Shown: positions 3,995 to 6,008 of the stretch, piece by piece
Numbering within the stretch: the stretch's first letter is position 1
Layout: the number at the start of each line of letters is the position of its first letter
Origin: an uncultured Lachnospiraceae bacterium
GTDB lineage: Bacteria > Bacillota_A > Clostridia > Lachnospirales > Lachnospiraceae
Direction: 5' to 3'
Length of the DNA: 6,008 nucleotides
Assembly (NCBI GenBank): GCA_902767195.1
Contig: CACXGS010000373.1
Location: 1-6,008 of the forward strand
Notes under the pieces: model-generated
Database searches by the model: none
What the model was told of the DNA's origin: nothing
Seen by the model: only the letters and a program-made list of their open reading frames with translations
Translations under genes and position numbers: made by a program

Positions 3995-5626
3995 ATGAAA
4001 GAGGCGTTCACTCTGACCCGGGGACAGAAAAAGGCCAGGTTGCATGCTCTGAGAGGTAAGAATCTTTTCATCACGGGAGGATCCGGGACGGGAAAGTCTG
4101 CCTGCCTGCTGGATATCATCCAGGCGCTCGAAGCTTCAGGTAAGAAAGTCCTTGTCTGCGCCCCGACTGGATCAGCTGCGCTCCGGCTGGGCGCTATGAC
4201 GGTCCATTCACTCTTTGGATTTCCTCCAGATGTGTGCATCAATCCCGGAGGTAAAAGGAAAGCACCGACGATAAAGGTCAGGACCCCCCAGGTCCTCAGA
4301 GCAGCCGATACTGTTGCGATCGACGAGATCTCAATGGTGCGCATAGACGTTTTTCATGCAGTAGTAGCCTCGATCCAAAAAGCAGAGGCCGAAACTGGGA
4401 GGCACATCCAGCTTATCGTTGCAGGTGACTTTCTCCAATTGAGTCCTGTTCTGGGAAGCGATTATGAGAAAAATATACTGGGTTCATTCTATGGGAAGGA
4501 GATGGGCGGCGGATATGCCTTCATGGCACAGGCCTGGGATCAGTGCCGGTTTTATACTGTGATCCTTGACGAGGTGGTGCGTCAAAAGGAACGTCCCTTC
4601 ATCGACTGCCTGAACCGTATACGGGCAGGCGATCCCGGGGCCATCGGTTTTCTGGACCCGGCAGCATCCAGGGAAGCACCTGATGGCCTGCTCAGCCTGT
4701 ATGCATACCGTCAGCCAGTTGATCAGGCGAATAAACGCCAGCTCGAAAAACTCGGCGGAAAGCTCCGCACGTTTAAGGCCATAATTGAGCTGGATCCTCG
4801 TTTCCCACCGGAGAGCGGGATCTTCAAGACCCTTGAGGGCGTACCAAAAGACCTGACATTAGCAGAAGGTGCTGCAGTCACCTTCACATGCAATGACCGC
4901 CCAAGATCTCCGGTCAGATCGGCTGCCGGCCTGGATCCCTGGCTCTTTCAGGACAAGAACACTGGTTATTATGTGAACGGGATGTCTGGGACAGTGCTCT
5001 GGCTGCCTGATGGGACAGGCTCCGATCCCCGCCCGGTCATTGTGAGGACCGAGACTGGAAAAGTGGTTGAAGTCTGCCCGGTCACACAGCCCGTCTACAG
5101 AAGCATCATGGTGGACGGAGAAGCAGTCAGGGTTAAGATTGCCTCAGTGATACAGCTTCCTCTTATGTTGGGGTACTCAATGACCATCCATCATGCGCAA
5201 GGCCAGACATTCGACCATGCCAGGATCTGTCCGGATACTTTCGCACCGGGGCAGCTTTATGTGGCATTGTCAAGAGTAAGGACCCCAGATGGGATCTACC
5301 TTACAAGGCCCATAAAGCCCGCTGACATCATTGTGGATCCGGCAGTCCTGGAGTTCTATAGCAGCCTGCGCGATGGGCAGAAATCCCGCAAGGTAGGCAG
5401 GCCCGTTCAGGAGAATGGAGCAAAGAATAGGATGCTCCATGTACCTAGGACACTATTGGAGCATGTCAAAGAAGAGATAAGGTGTAACCGGATCATCCCC
5501 CTCGAGAAGATGCCTCCTTATCAAGAAGGCCGGGCACATGTAAGGATCCAGGATAGTTTGTATGAAGAGGTCAGGATACAGATCGCTCAATGGAAAAGAT
5601 CGCAGTCCGGCCATACAGAACGGTAG
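3995..5626 (+). CDS. Pif1/RecD-like superfamily 1 DNA helicase
   Basis: This 543-residue protein has the ordered motifs of superfamily 1B helicases. They are Walker A GGSGTGKS (28-35), motif Ia APTGSAA (56-62), HSLFGF (71-76), Walker B DEISM (110-114), GDFLQLSPV (144-152) and DEVVRQ (192-197). The C-terminal core has GYSMTIHHAQGQT (393-405) and GQLYVALSRVR (419-429). Such enzymes use ATP to unwind DNA 5' to 3'. The combination fits Pif1-like proteins of plasmids and integrative elements. After about residue 465 comes a basic tail of some 80 residues (SRKVGRP onward) with no domain I recognise, perhaps for DNA or partner binding. AAGGAGG (3984-3990) lies 4 nt before the ATG. It is divergent from the XRE gene and probably repressed or controlled through sites D and E. 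No clear terminator follows the stop. Confidence 0.92.
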   Translation: MKEAFTLTRGQKKARLHALRGKNLFITGGSGTGKSACLLDIIQALEASGKKVLVCAPTGSAALRLGAMTVHSLFGFPPDVCINPGGKRKAPTIKVRTPQVLRAADTVAIDEISMVRIDVFHAVVASIQKAEAETGRHIQLIVAGDFLQLSPVLGSDYEKNILGSFYGKEMGGGYAFMAQAWDQCRFYTVILDEVVRQKERPFIDCLNRIRAGDPGAIGFLDPAASREAPDGLLSLYAYRQPVDQANKRQLEKLGGKLRTFKAIIELDPRFPPESGIFKTLEGVPKDLTLAEGAAVTFTCNDRPRSPVRSAAGLDPWLFQDKNTGYYVNGMSGTVLWLPDGTGSDPRPVIVRTETGKVVEVCPVTQPVYRSIMVDGEAVRVKIASVIQLPLMLGYSMTIHHAQGQTFDHARICPDTFAPGQLYVALSRVRTPDGIYLTRPIKPADIIVDPAVLEFYSSLRDGQKSRKVGRPVQENGAKNRMLHVPRTLLEHVKEEIRCNRIIPLEKMPPYQEGRAHVRIQDSLYEEVRIQIAQWKRSQSGHTER

Positions 5627-5687
5627 CTCTGATATTCTATCTGGGATGTGCAGGATCCTTTTCTCGATGTGAGGAAGGGCTGACCAC

Positions 5688-5710
5688 AAAACAATCGAAT
5701 TATGTGACCA
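5688..5710 (+). repeat. AAAAC-N6-ATTATGTGACCA repeat, right pair, copy 1
   Basis: AAAAC is at 5688-5692 and ATTATGTGACCA at 5699-5710. Spacing to the AAAAC box is one base longer than in the other three direct copies. The next copy follows with a 68-bp period. Confidence 0.7.
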
Positions 5711-5717
5711 AGGGGAT

Positions 5718-5749
5718 CAGATGGCCGTTCATACAAGAGCGGCCATCTG
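5718..5749. repeat. 10-bp perfect stem-loop between the right repeat pair
   Basis: CAGATGGCCG (5718-5727) and CGGCCATCTG (5740-5749) form a perfect stem with a 12-nt loop. It begins 7 bp after the first repeat copy. No T-run follows; a structural role at an element end, or a terminator-like block to read-through from the helicase gene, are both possible. Confidence 0.5.
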
Positions 5750-5756
5750 TCATGCG

Positions 5757-5778
5757 AAAACAAGGAATTATGTGACCA
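5757..5778 (+). repeat. AAAAC-N5-ATTATGTGACCA repeat, right pair, copy 2
   Basis: AAAAC is at 5757-5761 and ATTATGTGACCA at 5767-5778. The preceding base is G, giving GAAAAC as in the left pair's second copy. Confidence 0.7.
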
Positions 5779-5791
5779 GAGCCTACATGGT

Positions 5792-5818
5792 CCATATCCG
5801 TCATAGATGAGGATATGG
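5792..5818. repeat. 8-bp perfect stem-loop
   Basis: CCATATCC (5792-5799) and GGATATGG (5811-5818) flank an 11-nt loop. It lies about 100 bp before the partial gene at 5919 and could be an operator or leader structure for it. Confidence 0.35.
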
Positions 5819-5918
5819 TGCGTGGCAATCCATCGCTGGCAGTATGCCAAGTCATGGCCTCGTCCCAAGGGCAGCCATCTGAAAGACTAAAAGCAACTGG
5901 GAAAAGGAGTACAACTAA

Positions 5919-6008
5919 ATGCAATTTCCAGAAGGGAGGGTGAAATTTCATTTTCAGTTGAGGATATCTCAGGGATTTCTGCTTCGTGACATTAGTAGTG
6001 GAGACAAA
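5919..6008 (+). CDS. Start of an unidentified gene, cut by the window edge
   Basis: The first 30 codons (MQFPEGRVKFHFQLRISQGF and on) stay open to the window end. AAAAGGAG (5902-5909) lies 9 nt before the ATG, a good ribosome binding site. No signal peptide, membrane segment or known motif is visible in so short a stretch, and I do not recognise the family. An in-frame GTG at 5940 follows another purine-rich tract but with too little spacing. It is on the same strand as the helicase and is separated from it by the right repeat pair, so it may lie outside the module. Confidence 0.5.
   Translation, partial: MQFPEGRVKFHFQLRISQGFLLRDISSGDK

Larger units (their letters stand above)
5627..5918. 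other. Right non-coding flank
   Basis: No supported gene lies here; the short frames on both strands have no good ribosome binding site. It contains two direct ATTATGTGACCA copies, a 10-bp stem-loop between them, an 8-bp stem-loop at 5792-5818 and a minor one at 5837-5849. This mirrors the repeat-pair layout of the left flank. Confidence 0.6.

Noticed and set aside
1..6008. CRISPR array, tRNA or rRNA genes
   Set aside because: No regularly spaced identical repeats with unique spacers were seen, and no tRNA cloverleaf or rRNA signature was recognised.

Overview
The window looks like an accessory, mobile-element region of a Bacillota genome or plasmid, most likely a gut Clostridia relative such as Lachnospiraceae or Erysipelotrichaceae. 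This rests on strong AGGAGG-type ribosome binding sites, mid-range GC, and a DUF3991/TOPRIM protein next to an IS30-family transposase with a Cys-rich segment. The taxonomy is an inference; there is no housekeeping gene to fix it.

Layout. Positions 1-519 hold no convincing gene but contain several inverted repeats and three copies of ATTATGTGACCA. Three genes follow on the minus strand. Read in the direction of transcription they are a 138-residue XRE-type regulator (3728-3312), a structured non-coding stretch (3311-2873), a 443-residue IS30-family transposase (2872-1541), and a 296-residue TOPRIM protein (1410-520). The regulator is divergent from a 543-residue Pif1/RecD-like helicase on the plus strand (3995-5626). 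Positions 5627-5918 are non-coding, with two more ATTATGTGACCA copies and hairpins. A new plus-strand reading frame with a good ribosome binding site starts at 5919 and runs off the window.

How it may work together. Five 15-bp sites of form TTTCYG-N3-CRGAAA are found, all between genes. Two lie between the regulator and the helicase, and three lie upstream of the transposase-TOPRIM pair. The simplest reading is that the XRE protein controls itself, the helicase and the transposase/TOPRIM unit through one operator family. A plus-strand promoter (TTGCCC-17-TATAAT) between regulator and transposase is followed at once by three back-to-back stem-loops, which looks like a small RNA gene of about 100 nt. 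One arm of its second stem can pair with the regulator's 5' leader.

The ATTATGTGACCA copies form a tandem pair at each edge, 66 and 68 bp apart and in the same orientation. All four copies in these pairs have AAAAC 5-6 bp upstream. They recall the multiple terminal repeats of IS21-type elements, but that assignment is inference. No inverted repeats flanking the IS30-like gene alone were found, so it may belong to a larger regulated module rather than a plain insertion sequence.
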